A stretch of 64,000 nt of DNA, taken from NCBI GenBank assembly GCA_009792885.1, contig WMCF01000014.1, forward strand, positions 12,739,387 to 12,803,386, read 5' to 3'. Below, piece after piece: positions 36,801 to 49,520 of this stretch. Each line of letters opens with the position of its first letter. Position 1 is the stretch's first letter. The notes below the pieces were generated by a model that saw only the letters and a program-made list of their open reading frames with translations, ran no database searches and was not told where the DNA came from. The DNA comes from Eremophila alpestris peregrina. Taxonomy: Eukaryota; Chordata; Aves; Passeriformes; Alaudidae. The translations under genes and the position numbers were made by a program.

Positions 36801-37835
36801 ATAGGTAGGAGAGTTGTGCAGAGGGACCATTTATAGCTCTAAAACTCCTTTTCTTTGAAGTTTGTCCTCTTACAATTCCGACAGACAATACTGTGGTACT
36901 TGCTCTTTGTTAGAAGAACAGAGGGAAGGAACAGAAGTAGTGAACCCTGTCAGACCCTCATGGATAAGCCCTGTTGACATCTTGGGTGTTGAAACCCATG
37001 CCAGAGCCTCAGCAGGGAAGAACTTGAAAGTTCCCAGGAGAACTGGTGAAGAATCAGGTTTTGTCAGTTAAGGAGATGCAGTGAGGACACTGTGGAGGGC
37101 ATGGGTGTTTGGGAAGCCCTCCAGGCATTGTTTTCATTTTTATGTATTTTTAATGGTTTCAGGTTTTTGCCTCCAGGATAGATATGGTTTAGGGAAGCCA
37201 TAGAAGCATGCAGTATCTTTCAGAAATCCCAGCCTATGTTTCTTTAGACTATAATACTTTAGTTGGCATTGATTTTTTTTTTAATTAAATGAATTTTTGG
37301 GGTTATTTGTCTGAATACTTTGGCACTGGCTGTTTTGAATAAACTTATGCTTCCGTAATCCTGACGTTTTATGCATAAATGCTCTTTTCTCTTTTAGCCA
37401 CAGGTGTTAAAGCAAGATGTGCTGACTAGCTGCAGGTACTTTTCAACACTAGTTGTCTCCTAACATTATCTCCTAAATAATCTTCAGGCTGGCTCTGTGT
37501 TGAATATGCAAATGTTTAACCATGAATCCCAAAGGTTGTGTTTGTGGCCATAGAAATGTCCTCTATCTATTAGAGCAAGGAATTCAAGCTCCACTTCCAG
37601 GGTTTCCTACTGACTTGCTTAGAGTTCTTTTGCTGAGAACCCTGAAGCCACTGGGGTACTTTTAGCCTCCGTAGAACAAGTACATAAATGTCTTACAACC
37701 ATGTGGTCCATTGCTGTTTGGGAACTCAGTAAGATTCATCGAGGAAAGAAATTTGTGAATTACACCTTCAGTTGTAAGGTTGGTGCTTGAAAATTTCTCA
37801 GCAGAAAAATACCAATTGTTGTTATCATTTTCATT
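33878..37835. other. unique DNA with isolated splice-like sites, no gene supported
   Basis: Two strong minus-strand acceptors lie here (near 34256 and 36101), each followed by 30-50 open codons. No convincing donors follow and the phases do not chain with neighbouring candidates. An octamer ATGCAAAT lies at 34264-34271. A 24-base T run occupies 36369-36392, and the 300 bases after it are complex, AT-rich and CNE-like. Confidence 0.4.
36369..36392. repeat. poly-T run, 24 bases
   Basis: A pure T run. If it were a retroposed tail, the body would lie to its right on the minus strand. The adjacent sequence shows no recognisable retrocopy, CR1 or SINE. Confidence 0.9.
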
Positions 37836-37925
37836 TTATCTAGGTTGTTCACCACCAAAGGAATTGATTTCATGAACTATTTCTTCACATGCAGCAAAAT
37901 ATTTCTGCTGTGGGAAAGTCATTAT
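37836..37925 (-). other. exon-like segment, minus strand, unrecognised
   Basis: On the minus strand the acceptor 'atttatttctccacag' is followed by 29 open codons and a stop. The peptide MTFPQQKYFAACEEIVHEI then NSFGG is well-formed and hydrophilic. Donor-like sites (TTTGGTG, then GGTGGTGAAC) lie near the end and would leave the exon one base into a codon. It might belong upstream of the 30.5-33.9 kb cluster, but no phase-matched link was found. Confidence 0.17.
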
Positions 37926-39952
37926 CTGTGGAGAAATAAATGTCCAGCTTTTGCTGTGCTCTGAAGTACCAATGGTTTTTGTTTCCCCTTCCCCTGCTTT
38001 AAGCCTTGTAAATAAATTACAGAGAGTTGTGGAAACATCTAGCCTTGGAAATTCAGGCCTGGTGTTCCCAGTCTTAATGTCTTCAGGGCCAAATGGACCC
38101 ACAGCATCCACAGATGGCAGAAGCCACAGGTACCTTGTGCGGTGACTGGCCCAGGGACCCTTTCCTTTGCTGCATGTTCGTGACAACTTGTCCTTCACCC
38201 TCTTCTGTTACACAGCCTCATCCCCTCAGAATGGGATCCCAGCCAGTGTATTTGCCCCACACAAATAAGGGGGCCATAACCACACACTCCCATCTACTCT
38301 TACACCCCTGCAATCTGTCATGGTAACACCCCCTCACTAACGTTTTTATTTGTACAGAAACACAGATTAAGCCCATGTTCTCTTTGTGTCAAAATGTACT
38401 TGCAGACGCTTGATAAAAGCCGGTAGCCACGATACTGCTCTCTCTCTATTTTGTAACTACTTGCATGTAAGATGTCTGTGTGTGATCACTGCACAACATT
38501 TGGATTAGAGATTATGGGAATTATGAGCCAATGCTCCTGGCAGCAGCTGAGGAAGACAGGCTTGGGAGCCCTGGCTGAGCACTTGTCACTAAACCTGCAC
38601 TTCCTTCCTCATCCAGCTTCCTGTTCGGCTCCCAAGAGCATTTCTGATCTGGGCAATGGCCTATTGACTCAAATGTTTGCCTTTTACTCTTGGTTGAATC
38701 TCCGAGTGTTTCCAAGCTGGCTGCTCACGGAGCCCAAGTGTTTTCAAAATGTTGCCCAGCTGGGGAAGAGATCAGTGCTCCCTTCCCACTGGTGGTCCCT
38801 GCTGCTGCAGGAACTGTCACTGGGAAAAAATGCATGGGTCTGTGGCTTTTGTCTCTTATGGGCAGAGCCATCTCTTGTAAAGCCTTGCTTTGGCCATTTT
38901 CCAACTGGGAGAGGTTAGAAAACAGTCTGGCAGCAGCTTCCACGGGTCTTTCATGTCTGACAGACTGGACCAGGTGGAGCATTTCACTCAGGAGTTCGTG
39001 TGATTTGCCAGCCAACTTCTTTTCTATGCTTAATGACTTTTACAGCACATACTGGGCAGCTCCAGTTAATCTCATACTTTCATCCTCCTGTGATCTCACT
39101 CGGTTTCCTGCAGAATGAAGTGTGAAGGTGCAGTTGGCTTTTTCTGTACACTAAACCCTCAGGTTGCCAGTGCTGGAAAGGGGCACACATGGTGGTGATC
39201 CAGCTTATGCCTAATTTTTGAGGTAACTGGAAAGGTACACGTCCTTGCAAAGGTCAATCCTCCATTGGAGAAATCCTAATAGCCTTGATATTTCAGTGCA
39301 AATTATTTGTAAATTATAACCTCTGGTCTGTATCTGTGAAAACACTCAGTGACATGCTGAATTTATGTCTTTTTTATAAAAAATTAATATGGAAAATGAT
39401 GCAAATATTCTTAGAGAATAAACTGGCAATTACTATATTTATGTAAAGAGGATATAGAATACACAGATGGCTGGTTTAGTGCCTACCAGTGTACTGACAT
39501 ATGCAGGAAGCTGCTTCATGTACATATGAGTAGCAGTAACTGAATATTAAAATTGAACCGTCATGTAGCACTCTCTATGTTTTAGCTCATTTTAAAAAAT
39601 CTGGTCTGCTTTATTTAGGCCATGTATTTCTATTCTTTTTGGAACGTCTGCGCAGTATTTACTGAATTCGTAAGTCAAAATATTAACTCAGTTTTCATAA
39701 ATTGGAGAACACTAACCGTTTCTGTGGTCTCATCTTGTTTGCATTTAATAGAAAATTCACAAGGTGAATAATACATTTTGAGAGTGAAAAGCAGTTTGCA
39801 AAAGAAATTCATAAAGACGTCTAGTTCAGAGAGGATGCATCAGATGCAAAAGTTCTCAATATGCTGTAATAATTGCAAATTCCTTTTAATAAAATTTAAT
39901 AATGGGATTTTCAGATGTTTCTTGGGATGATCACATGGAGCATTTAATAAAC
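37926..39952. other. mixed unique DNA, open frames on both strands, no gene supported
   Basis: A GC-richer block at 38.5-39.1 kb is open for more than 90 codons on both strands. The minus-strand frame (38725-39015) is the more protein-like, containing SHELLSEMLHLVQSVRHE, but its acceptor is poor and no partner was found. The AT-rich sequence at 39.3-39.9 kb has nothing supportable. Confidence 0.4.
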
Positions 39953-40002
39953 TAAAGACTATAAACTCTCTCTAGGTTAAAGACTATAAACTCTCTCTGG
40001 GT
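39953..40002. repeat. 25-bp tandem duplication
   Basis: Two adjacent copies (39953-39977 and 39978-40002) of a 25-base unit beginning 'taaagactataaactctctc' differ at one base. A partial third start (taaactca) follows. This is a minisatellite-like local duplication with no coding context. Confidence 0.95.
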
Positions 40003-40613
40003 TAAACTCACCTAGGGTCTAGAATCATTATTTGGACCATCTTTAAAAGTCCTGCTGTTTATTCAATGGTCTCAAATGGGCTTTATGAGATGTAGGATTT
40101 CATTATGCAAATATCCATTTAAGATTTGTATGGACCACAATTAAAAACATAGCTGGAGAGAATATGCTGTTTTTACATACCTGGTAGACATGCTCCAAAT
40201 GGAAGTATCTCCACTGATTCAAATTATTTTAGTTCCAAACTAACTTAAGAAAATTACATTTGCGCTATGGTTCCTTACTTTCTCTCTCTGGTTTTATTTC
40301 CAAGCCTAACAGACCAACCACTGAATCAGGACAGAGAATGAGACCTGCTTTCTCTATAGCATGTCATTGCTGGGGCATGTTAAGGCATGTTTCTGATAAG
40401 ACCTTTACTTGCCAGCATCCCCAGTAGGGTAATGTCTTCAAACACACCTCTTTCTATAAACTTAAAATAGCTAAATTTCATAAGAGATTTTTAAAAGAGT
40501 AAGCTGTCAAGCATGAAGTGTCAGTAAATTTTCTCCTCGAATCCTTAGCTTGCAGCAAGGGTTAACTCTGCAAATGTTAACAAATACTTGTCTTCACTCT
40601 GCCTTTTGTCCCC

Positions 40614-40770
40614 AGCTGCAGGTTTCATTTACCTGGAGTATGATCTAATCAAAGGAGCACTGCCCCCTTCCCCTGTTTTTATGGAAGCTGAGTGTACAGA
40701 GTCTCCTCTGGCACTGACCATAAAAGACTTAAGGCTGAAGCATTTTTTGACACATCTGAGGTGCAAATAA
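40614..40770 (+). other. terminal-exon-like segment, low confidence
   Basis: A strong acceptor (cactctgccttttgtccccag) is followed by two bases and then 51 codons to TAA. The peptide includes GFIYLEYDLIKGALPPSP. The stop codon overlaps an AATAAA (40766-40771), so the polyadenylation signal would begin inside the last codons. No upstream partner exon was identified and the product is not recognised. Confidence 0.15.
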
Positions 40771-41139
40771 AGTCTACAAGACTCTCTTCAGGACGCTAAT
40801 ATATAAAATCCTCACCCCACAGAGTTATCATTCTGGTGTTAAGTTGCAAATGAAGTGGAAAATCTTCTGTGATAACAAGACATAATAGTGAAGCTTTGTG
40901 CCCCATTTTTTGTGACTTCCAGGAAATCATTGCTAGTATGAAATGGAGAATGTGTTCTTCTCTTTCATGACAGTGGTATGAATTTTGTTTTATAGAGATT
41001 ATGGTTGTTGCATTAAACTTGTTCATGTTCCCACCTAAGAGCACTAGCAGAAATATTGCAGGTGATGTGTTGTTTTGTGCTCTTTATCTGAAGATCCCAC
41101 AACAATATAAGACAAAATTACCCTGTGCTGGAAGCTAAT

Positions 41140-41520
41140 CACATATTTTCTATCTCCTCCCCTAATGTTGCCAGATTGTATTAATCATAAATGTCAATGA
41201 AGTCTCCAGATGACTTCCTGACTTTCGACAAAAGGCCTTCATCTCAGCCTCTTAAATTCCAAGGTCAAGGGGAATGTAGCATTCAGAATAATTATTAGCA
41301 TTATTTTACCTTGACATTTCAGCCCTGCTTTCAGTTTAGCATTCCAAACAGGCAGTGAAGACAAATGTTGTCTTTCAATTCACTGGAGGGAATTGCCCCA
41401 ATTAAACCTGACTTTAAGGATATCCAAAGCCCTGTTTTAATGTGCTGTCCCATTTTTTTTTTTTTTAGCAAGAAAGAGTTAATGAAGGAGAGAAACTTTC
41501 ATTAAAAACTGTCAAGATTT
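41140..41520. promoter_or_regulatory. possible conserved non-coding element
   Basis: A complex, non-repetitive, AT-rich stretch contains several homeodomain-type cores (ATTA and TAAT motifs, 'ataattattagcatta') and is interrupted by a T14 run at 41453-41466. It has no coding frame. The regulatory reading is inferred only from motif density and low-repeat character. Confidence 0.2.
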
Positions 41521-44500
41521 ACTGTCAGAAGAACAAGCAATTTTTGAATTGCACTTTTTTCCCCCAGGCTAGGATAATAATCAGAACTTCTCATTTTCAG
41601 AGGAGTAAGTGGTTGTGCTGCCCTAAAGATTCTTAAGCCTTTTCTTTCAGCTAAAAGGTCAAAGTTATAATTTTGTCTCATCATAAACTATAAGTAGTAC
41701 CTTGTCAAAACCTTTTTACTTGTCCAGGATCTTGCACTCATCCTTTGTACATACCTGCATTTACTTCCTTTTTAAACATCCTGTCAGGTAATAGGGACAG
41801 AATACATTTTTGTGGGGTTTTTTCCCAACAAGGAAAAATGTTTTCACCAAAGCACAGATGAAAAGAAGACACAAACCACTGCACCACACACAACCCTGCA
41901 GCTATTTGACCTTGACTGGGCGGAGAGCTGGCAGTCTGGTTCAGTCAAACAATTTTACTTACTCACTTCCTGCAAACTTTTGATGACCCTTGAGATTCTG
42001 GAAGTCTGTGTCGATAATGAGGTAAATAACTGTATAAACATTGTTCACTGTAATTTGGTCAGAAAGCAGGTGCATACAGACAAACCACAGACACTGGTTA
42101 GTCTTCAGACCATGGGCTTTTTGGTACAGTATGGAGAATAAATTAAGTCCCTGGGATGAGCACAATTTATTTTAATACTGATGTGCCTGTTCAGTTCATG
42201 ACTAAGTTTTGCTGTAGGGAAAAAAATGGAGCCACACTGCAAAAGAATATACAAGACTGCATAAGCTTAGTTACCCATTCGTTTTAGCTGCTTTTCCTAC
42301 TTTTCTATGCCTTTCTTTGAAACCTTGAAGATAAAATTGTTTTGCATGTTTTGGGCTGTAACTCATGGCTACTCTCCAGCTGATAGCAAATTGCTATTTG
42401 CATCTGTTATGGTTGTGTGCCCAGTGTGTGATTTTACACAACTGCTGTGGCCCTTACTGTTTCAGTGGAAGTGAATTTTATTGACTTTTACAAAAATTTG
42501 ACTTTGGGACTTCATCTAACTGGAAAGTAAATTGATTGATGCTGACACTCCTTTTCTTCTAACCTCTAGCTCCATGCAGATTCACACTAGAAATGTTTTT
42601 GTCTCCAGCACAAACACACTCTTTCTCTTATTCCTTCTTTATTTTAAATTCGAAATTTTGCATAAGTATCAGATTAATGTATAGTTCACTGCATAAATGT
42701 AGAACAATCAGCAATGTTTATTACCCCAGACTTTTCAGGCAAATTTGACATTGCCTTCTTACTTAAATGCCATCAATTTTGACAAGGCTCCTTAGTTAAA
42801 CATCAAATTGTACACAAACATCAGAATGTTTTCTGTGAAAAGTTGGTTAAGGAATGCACCTCTGTAATGTACCAAGGAAGTCCACAGGAGTCTTGAGCCC
42901 ATTTCCATTCTCCATTTCCTTCCCTGTTTCCTCCTATTAGATATTTACTAAGAATAGATGACTAATCTTCAGTGGGTTTATGGCTGCAGTTCCTGACCTG
43001 CTCCTAGTTAGCTTTCAGTGGCTTAAGCAGTGCTGTGATTAATTGTGCTGATAAGAGAAGTGGAAGCTTCTTTCCTTCTGCCTGCCAAGCTTAAAAAAAA
43101 CAGTGAGTCTGAAGAACATAGCAGGAGCAAAGAATTGATATGAAACCCTGTGGAAATGATCTTGTGCTGTCTCAGCTAAGGATCTGGCCCATTTTGTGAA
43201 ACAGAATTAAGTTTGTTCATTACATAGATGCTGCAGTAAAGCACATACATTGCATGCACATATACAATGTCAGGATATAAAAAAAAAGCTGTTGCTGGTC
43301 TTTTACTTCAAAATTTTTACTTAGTGGTGTTGAACAAGGATATGAAAAGCATTCCAATGAACATGCATATTTTCCCTTCTTTGTCCCCCCTTTCCCTAAA
43401 TTTATAATGTACTTTTTAATTTTGTGACATGGTTTTCCCAGATATCTGAATGTCTCATTAGTGCTAATTTGCCACACAGCACCCTGCAGAGTGGGATTCA
43501 GAAGAAAGATTCAAAAGATCTAGCTGTAACCAAGCAAAAAATGGTTTTCTAGATCCCCTGTGGTCCAGCTACTTTGTATTCCCTTCTGGGGCTGCCTTCT
43601 GGAGTTTCCTCTGCATTCCTTTAGGATTACCTGACCCCATAAAATCACTCTTCCTTGTACTAGCATTTATTTCTGTGTCTCCAACAAGCATGAGATTGGT
43701 GGTTTTTAGGGCAGAAAATACAAAACTATCACTTTCTAGAGAGCTCCTTTATTTTTGTACAAGCAGTACAAAAATTCTTTCCTCACAATGCACTGTGGCC
43801 CACAAATTCACCTTTTTCAGGAGACCACACTCTGGTGCCATTTCTAACTTAATTAGTCCTTTGTACAGTCCCACTTCTAAGCCCTTGGAACCTAAAGCCT
43901 CGTAGATAATTATTTTCATCCCTGAAGAGAGGCCTTTCAAAATCCCTTTGCATCTTGTGGGTTAAGTGTTTAATGTTTCAGCTAGAGATTGGTAAGCACA
44001 GGAACAGAAACTGAATGGAATGCATTGTGTTTGGTGCCCATCCATTTAAATAATTTTCCTTTTGGCCCTAAAATTTCTTTTTTTAATATATAAAAAAAAA
44101 AATTTGGAGTTTGCAATGAAGAGGAACTGGAGATTATTTTCCCCACGTTCAAGTGGAATAAGCACAGAAGGATGTCGGCCTGATAATGGATCTGCAGCAG
44201 CACAACTCCAAGGCCTTTATTTGTCTGTGTTTTTCATTAAGTGATGTATGTCTTCCCAGTAATACAGAATTGCTAACAAAGGAGTGCTGTCAAGTGTGGA
44301 GGAGCAAATTGATTCAAACCTATTTTTGGAGTCAAATTAATTTTCTTGAAGCATTAAAAATAAAAAATTACTCCACGCTGACAAAAAGTCCTAAAAAATT
44401 GGTCTGTTGAGGTAATTTATATGTGTGTACACACAGAGACAGGTATCCTGGTCTGGCTTTTTAGTTTGAGACAGTTATAAAAGTGATTGAAAACAAAGGG

Positions 44501-46094
44501 AGTTGTTTGGGAGCACTGCTTCAGTGAATCAAAACTATTAGGGATTTTACTGTTGTGAAAACAGGATTTATTTAATAGGCCTCTCCAAAGTGTTTTTCCC
44601 CTCTGCCTCCAAGCCAGAGTGGACACTGGCATGTGAGATGATTGCAGGCTGTGAATTTTCAAAGAGGTTTAAAGTAACAAGACCACCCCAGTTGCTGTGC
44701 TAATGCTGCTGCTGCCCTTCGAAGGAATTCTGTAAGTGTTTGAATTGCAGTGGCAGCACAGTAATTGAGGAGACTTGTTCAGGAAACAACTTATGAATGT
44801 TTCCTTACCCGAGAGCCCTTTGGTCAAGAACATGAAAGCAAATGTAGCTTAAAGAAACCTAGTAAAATCCTTAATGTAACAGCATTGATTTTCTGATTTG
44901 TGCTTTTTTTTCCCTTTTTCTTCTATTTGAATGTATTTTCTAACAAATTACAGTATTCCACCCATTGCCTAAGAAGTTTAAAAAAACCCAATTGAGCAAT
45001 TAAACAGGTTTCCAACAGCTTCAGTTACAAAGCCATTGGGCTGCATGGAGAATATGCTGGCAACAGAAAACTGATATAATTTAATGAGGTGTAACTGGGT
45101 AATTTGGGGCATCCAGCCGTTGTTTTTGCTATAAAGGGCTACATCAGAAGGTCTCTTTAATAAGTATCCTGTGATTGGATTTTGGAGTTGTCTTCACAGA
45201 GCAGTTTTGAAATACATTGTGGTGATGCTGATCTATGGACCCTGAACTCCCACTTTTCACTCATTTAATTAATTAGAAAAAAAAAAGAGCCAGAGGATAA
45301 GTGACTCTAAGGTCTCATACCTTCTTTTCACATTTTAGTACTTACAAACAACTTGAACAGGGAGAAGACCTTGCTTAATTGTAGCAATCCTTATTTTTTA
45401 ATATGAGGAAAAATCTTTTGTCCTTTACATTCATATGGTCTTAAGTTATGGGTAATGAGTTGCTTTAGATTTGGATTCTTCTGTTGGGAAGGTTGTGTCC
45501 ATCCTCTGTTTCAGAGGTGTTGATAAGTTTCCTGAACTCATGTGCCATTTCAGTAGCACTATTTTGAGAGTACTCAGCATTGCACACTTCGTGACACTGC
45601 TTATGTACTCTGGGTCTGAAAGCAGCTGTGGTGTGGCTATTAAAAGGGACAGTAATGGCCACTAAACCGAAAACTACTACAAAAAGAGATCATTTCTGCC
45701 CTTTTATTTTTCAAACACTAAATTGAAATGCACTGATCCATGTAATAGCCATTTCTCCAGTGTGAACTGCCACCAGGCCTGTTTTTTCTTGTCAGTGCCT
45801 TGTGAGTCCATAATGCCCTGGCTTTGATCAAACCTGCCCAGATGTCTGGAAGAGTCCTGCCTAGACAGCAAGTCCCCTTGATCAAATGCACACAGATCTT
45901 CCCCAGAAAGAGAGAGACCTCTCCCAGAAAAATGCCCACATCCACAGCCCTCCCAGACCAGCTGCTGGGCTTACCAGCTTTCCTCATCCACTGAGCAAAA
46001 GTGAGGTAGCAAGTACAGAATTCCTGCCTTAGGGACGTGTGAAACACAAATTTAAATGTATGGTGCCTAGTGCTGGCTGCTCATATATATTATA

Positions 46095-46111
46095 GTGTGT
46101 GTGTGTGTGTG
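46095..46111. repeat. short (GT)n microsatellite
   Basis: About eight GT units follow a short AT-rich stretch. Simple repeat only. Confidence 0.9.
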
Positions 46112-49100
46112 AGGATGGGTAAGGAGTGAACTGGAAGCTTCCCGTGTCCCATATTTTTAACCCCTGCCAGAGGGTGTTGTTGGAATCACTGCAGTGAGCA
46201 AAGATGGCACTCCCAAAACATAAAAAACTTTTGAAACACACATCAGGCCAAATAGCAGGTAGCTAACGGGAGGGGTCTCCACAAAATGCTAGTTTTTAGT
46301 CCTGGTCTGTTTGATCGTTTTGTTACCAAAATATGTTCCACTTCCAAAATGTGCTCAGTAGTTTGAATCAGTATGGTACTTTGGTACCATCATTTCATCA
46401 CTAATATTTGAGATGTTTGTTTCTAAAATTTACCCTGTTGGCTTTTGAAAATTTCATTTTTTTTCTGCTGTGTTTCAACCTCATTGCCTTCCAAGCCCTG
46501 ACTATTTTGTAAATTATTCTTACTAGTACTTTATAGAGAAGGTCCACAGGTAACATTTCTCATCATATTCATGAATAATTGCAAAGGGAAATCTGCTTCT
46601 TGACCTTAACCTTGATGACTGAACCTTAAAAGAAATACCTTAATCAACACCCAGTTGATTCAATATTTATGCTGAAACAATATCTTGTGTCTGGAGCTCC
46701 TTTTAGAGAAGTGTAGTTTATAATCCAATAACTTGAAGTGTTGCAGGATGAAAGGAGATCTGGTCCTTTTGACAGTGTACTCAAAACACCACCTAGTATA
46801 AACCAAGCCTGAATGAGGGTTTAGGTGGCTGTGTCTCTTTACCTGTGAGCAGTTGCTTTTAAGAAGCATTGTATTTCAATCAGATAGTAAAACAATAAAG
46901 ATCTACATCTGCTTGCGTACATAGGCCATTATGGAAGCTGTGCTGGAAAAGTTGCTTGGAGGTTAGCTTGATGATGTCTGCTTCCTTGTTTGATTTTGAG
47001 AGTTTTTTCAGGTGCATATGCTCAAGTTATGTAGAGATACAAATGCAGTTGGAAGTACTGCAGTCAGGCTGTTGAAATTACATGCACATAGGATAGCTAG
47101 GAAATACATTTTGCATGGGCAGCTCTTTGAAATGTTTTGCCAGTGCTTCTTAGGCACCTATGGGAAAAAAAAAAAAAAAAGCTGACAGGAAAACAAGTCT
47201 GGCATTGCTTGCTCTAATGGTTGAAAGCCTGGGGTTGGAGCCAAAGGTCTGAAATAGAAACAGGCAACACAACAGTCTTTTTTGGTGAGTAATATAAAGC
47301 CTCTGTTAGAGTTCCTAACTGAGTCCTAAATATAATAGCAGGTGAACTAGCAAGCAGTGCAGAGAAACTTGTGAAAGAAGAAGAAAATGAGCTGTTTTTT
47401 CTTCGTAAGCTCTATCAGAGAACTGACTCATTGACTAAAACTGGTTCAACCAGGATGCTTGAGCCTTCAGGAATTGGATGCCTTTACAGGCATCTGTTTA
47501 AGGGAAACCCACACCTTTCATTTAAAAAAAAATGCCAATCTACTTTAATAGGCCAAGTTGTCTTATCCAGAAAACTTTGATCAAAAGCTTTGGTGCTTTT
47601 TCAAAGCTGATTGTAGCCGCTGTGGGTAAAAAGCCAAAGTAAAAATATGTGAAGTTTTTTCATAGCTCCTGCTTTCCTTTTAGTTAGAAATGACAGAGGA
47701 GGGATTTTCTCATTTCCCATGTGGTTGTTTCCTTCATTTCTCGTCATATTTGGAGTCCTTGGTGAAAAGGGAGCTGTGATTCACGATTGTGGAACCTTTC
47801 TCTTGTTCAGAGAGCAATGTGACCTAAGCAAAAGGCTGATCTATGTTAAGAAATAAGTGATACTATCATTCCTTCTGTGTTTTTCCACCACTAGCACAAA
47901 CCTGGTCTTAGCAGTGAGAAGTACTGAGGCTGTAGTGTACTACAAATGCCCTCATCTAATCTGTGCTTAATGCAAGCAAATGATTCTTAGCATCTCACAG
48001 GACTTGCCTTCATACCCTGGTTTAAAAGAGGGATTAAGTAGGTTACAGGAGGTCTTTCTGCTGCCTTTTTCATAAAGGTCATATTTTTCCATTCTCTGTT
48101 CCAGAAACAAATTAATTTGGGAAAATTCAGGAGTGGTAACAGAGAGGGGCAAAATTCTACTCCGCCAAGCCTCCCCCCTTGTAAAGTCAAGGAAAGCACT
48201 GTTGGTATGTGAAATCAGTCAGTTCAAGGGGGAGTTTAAGTGCTCTCCACTCAAACGAAACTGTCTCAGGAAGGTTTATGAAACTCCAGAAAGGCAGTTG
48301 TAAGATTGTAGTGGGTGGGAAGACCCAAGAAACTGGGTGGAGTGGTGAGAAAATTTTAAGAATAGCTGGCAATTAATCTTAGCTCCTGGGACTTAGGGAC
48401 TTTCCAATGCTGGCAGGTCTCAGTATGTGTGTTGTTATTCAGGCTGCATGCCAAGAATATTTAATGCTGACTGCCGAGTGTGTTGGAGAAAAGTCATTGT
48501 GCAGACACTGTCACTCAAAGGAAATGCGCCACACCATAATCATTGGTTCAGCAGTCATTGTGCAGACAATAAATGCTGACATTTGGATACCAAATGGAAC
48601 AAATAGCAAAAAAGGTGGGTGGGTGGGGAAACCTTTGACTTTTTGCTAGTTAAGACCATTAAATCTGTTAGTATATATTGTCTGTACGTGGGTCCTAAAA
48701 TGCTGTTGCAGTTTTGATAATGACAGTGCTGTGAGAGGGTGTTGGGGCACACAGGGAAAAGCTGATAGTTGAAATAACAACGGCCCTTTGTGGTGAACCA
48801 CCCCCCCCCCCATCACGTGTCACTTTCCTGAAAAAAATGTACAACATAAGGCAGTAAAACCAGAGAAGAATTAATAAAGGGTGGCAGAAAAGAAGAAAAC
48901 TGAGTTTGGATATAATGTAAATATGTGAGTTGCCCTGCAGGTTTCAACTGAGCCTGGACTTCAGACCTTATTTTGTGTCATATGCTACCTGTCAGTTGTG
49001 ACGGGCTGGGATGTGCCCTTCCCACTGCAGTATGTCAGTGAGTGCTTATGGAATGAGCCTATTTAGAGAGCTGGGCTGAGTGGGGAGACTGGCTGAGCAA

Positions 49101-49189
49101 ATGAAGATACGGGCATCTCTTGCTGAACTGAGCCAAGCAAAGAATCAGGGCTATGGGAAAGGTGTGAATATGGCCACGCTGTTGCCCCA

Positions 49190-49520
49190 TGTGTCCATGT
49201 GAGGGGCTTCCAAAGCACCTCATCAGCACCAGGGCCACCCACGCTGTGCCTGCACCGAGTGCCCCTGACATTAAGCAGCGATGCTGGCGCTCGCTGGAAC
49301 CTTGCCTGCTACATCCCGCCTGTCACCCTCCAGCCCTGCCAGCGTGCTGAGGCAGCTCCAGGAGAAGGGGAGATTCAGGAGGCAGGCAGAAAGGCAAACA
49401 CACTGCAGAGAGCAGCAGCCTTTCAGTGGTTGCTGCAGGGCCAGTTGGCTGCCTTATCTTTGAGACTTGACTTGATAACCCCGGCGCCAGCGCTGGTCTC
49501 TTGCAGATTATCAGCCAGTG
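49190..49520. promoter_or_regulatory. GC-rich element with paired GATA sites and CpG cluster
   Basis: This is one of the few GC-rich, CpG-containing stretches in the window. At 49453-49459 lies CTTATCT (AGATAAG on the other strand), and at 49473-49478 TGATAA, giving two GATA-factor motifs in opposite orientation 14 bases apart. They are followed by GGCGCC (49483-49488) and a 10-base palindrome CCAGCGCTGG (49487-49496). Open frames on the plus strand here are explained by low stop density. An enhancer role is inferred from motifs alone. Confidence 0.25.

Larger units (their letters stand above)
40771..49189. other. intergenic or intronic DNA, no gene seen
   Basis: This is a long AT-rich unique region. 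Small features within it are a 14-base perfect palindrome (44422-44435), a (GT)n run (46095-46111), a 16-A run (47165-47180), a plus-strand 85-codon frame ending at 47580 without a donor, paired 16-base direct repeats (48492-48507 and 48553-48568), and a C run near 48800-48811. None amounts to a gene. Confidence 0.5.

Noticed and set aside
47320..47580. Plus-strand frame containing EKLVKEEENELFFLRKLYQR
   Set aside because: It looks briefly helical, but no donor follows and the acceptor is weak. Random frames of this length are expected in 64 kb.
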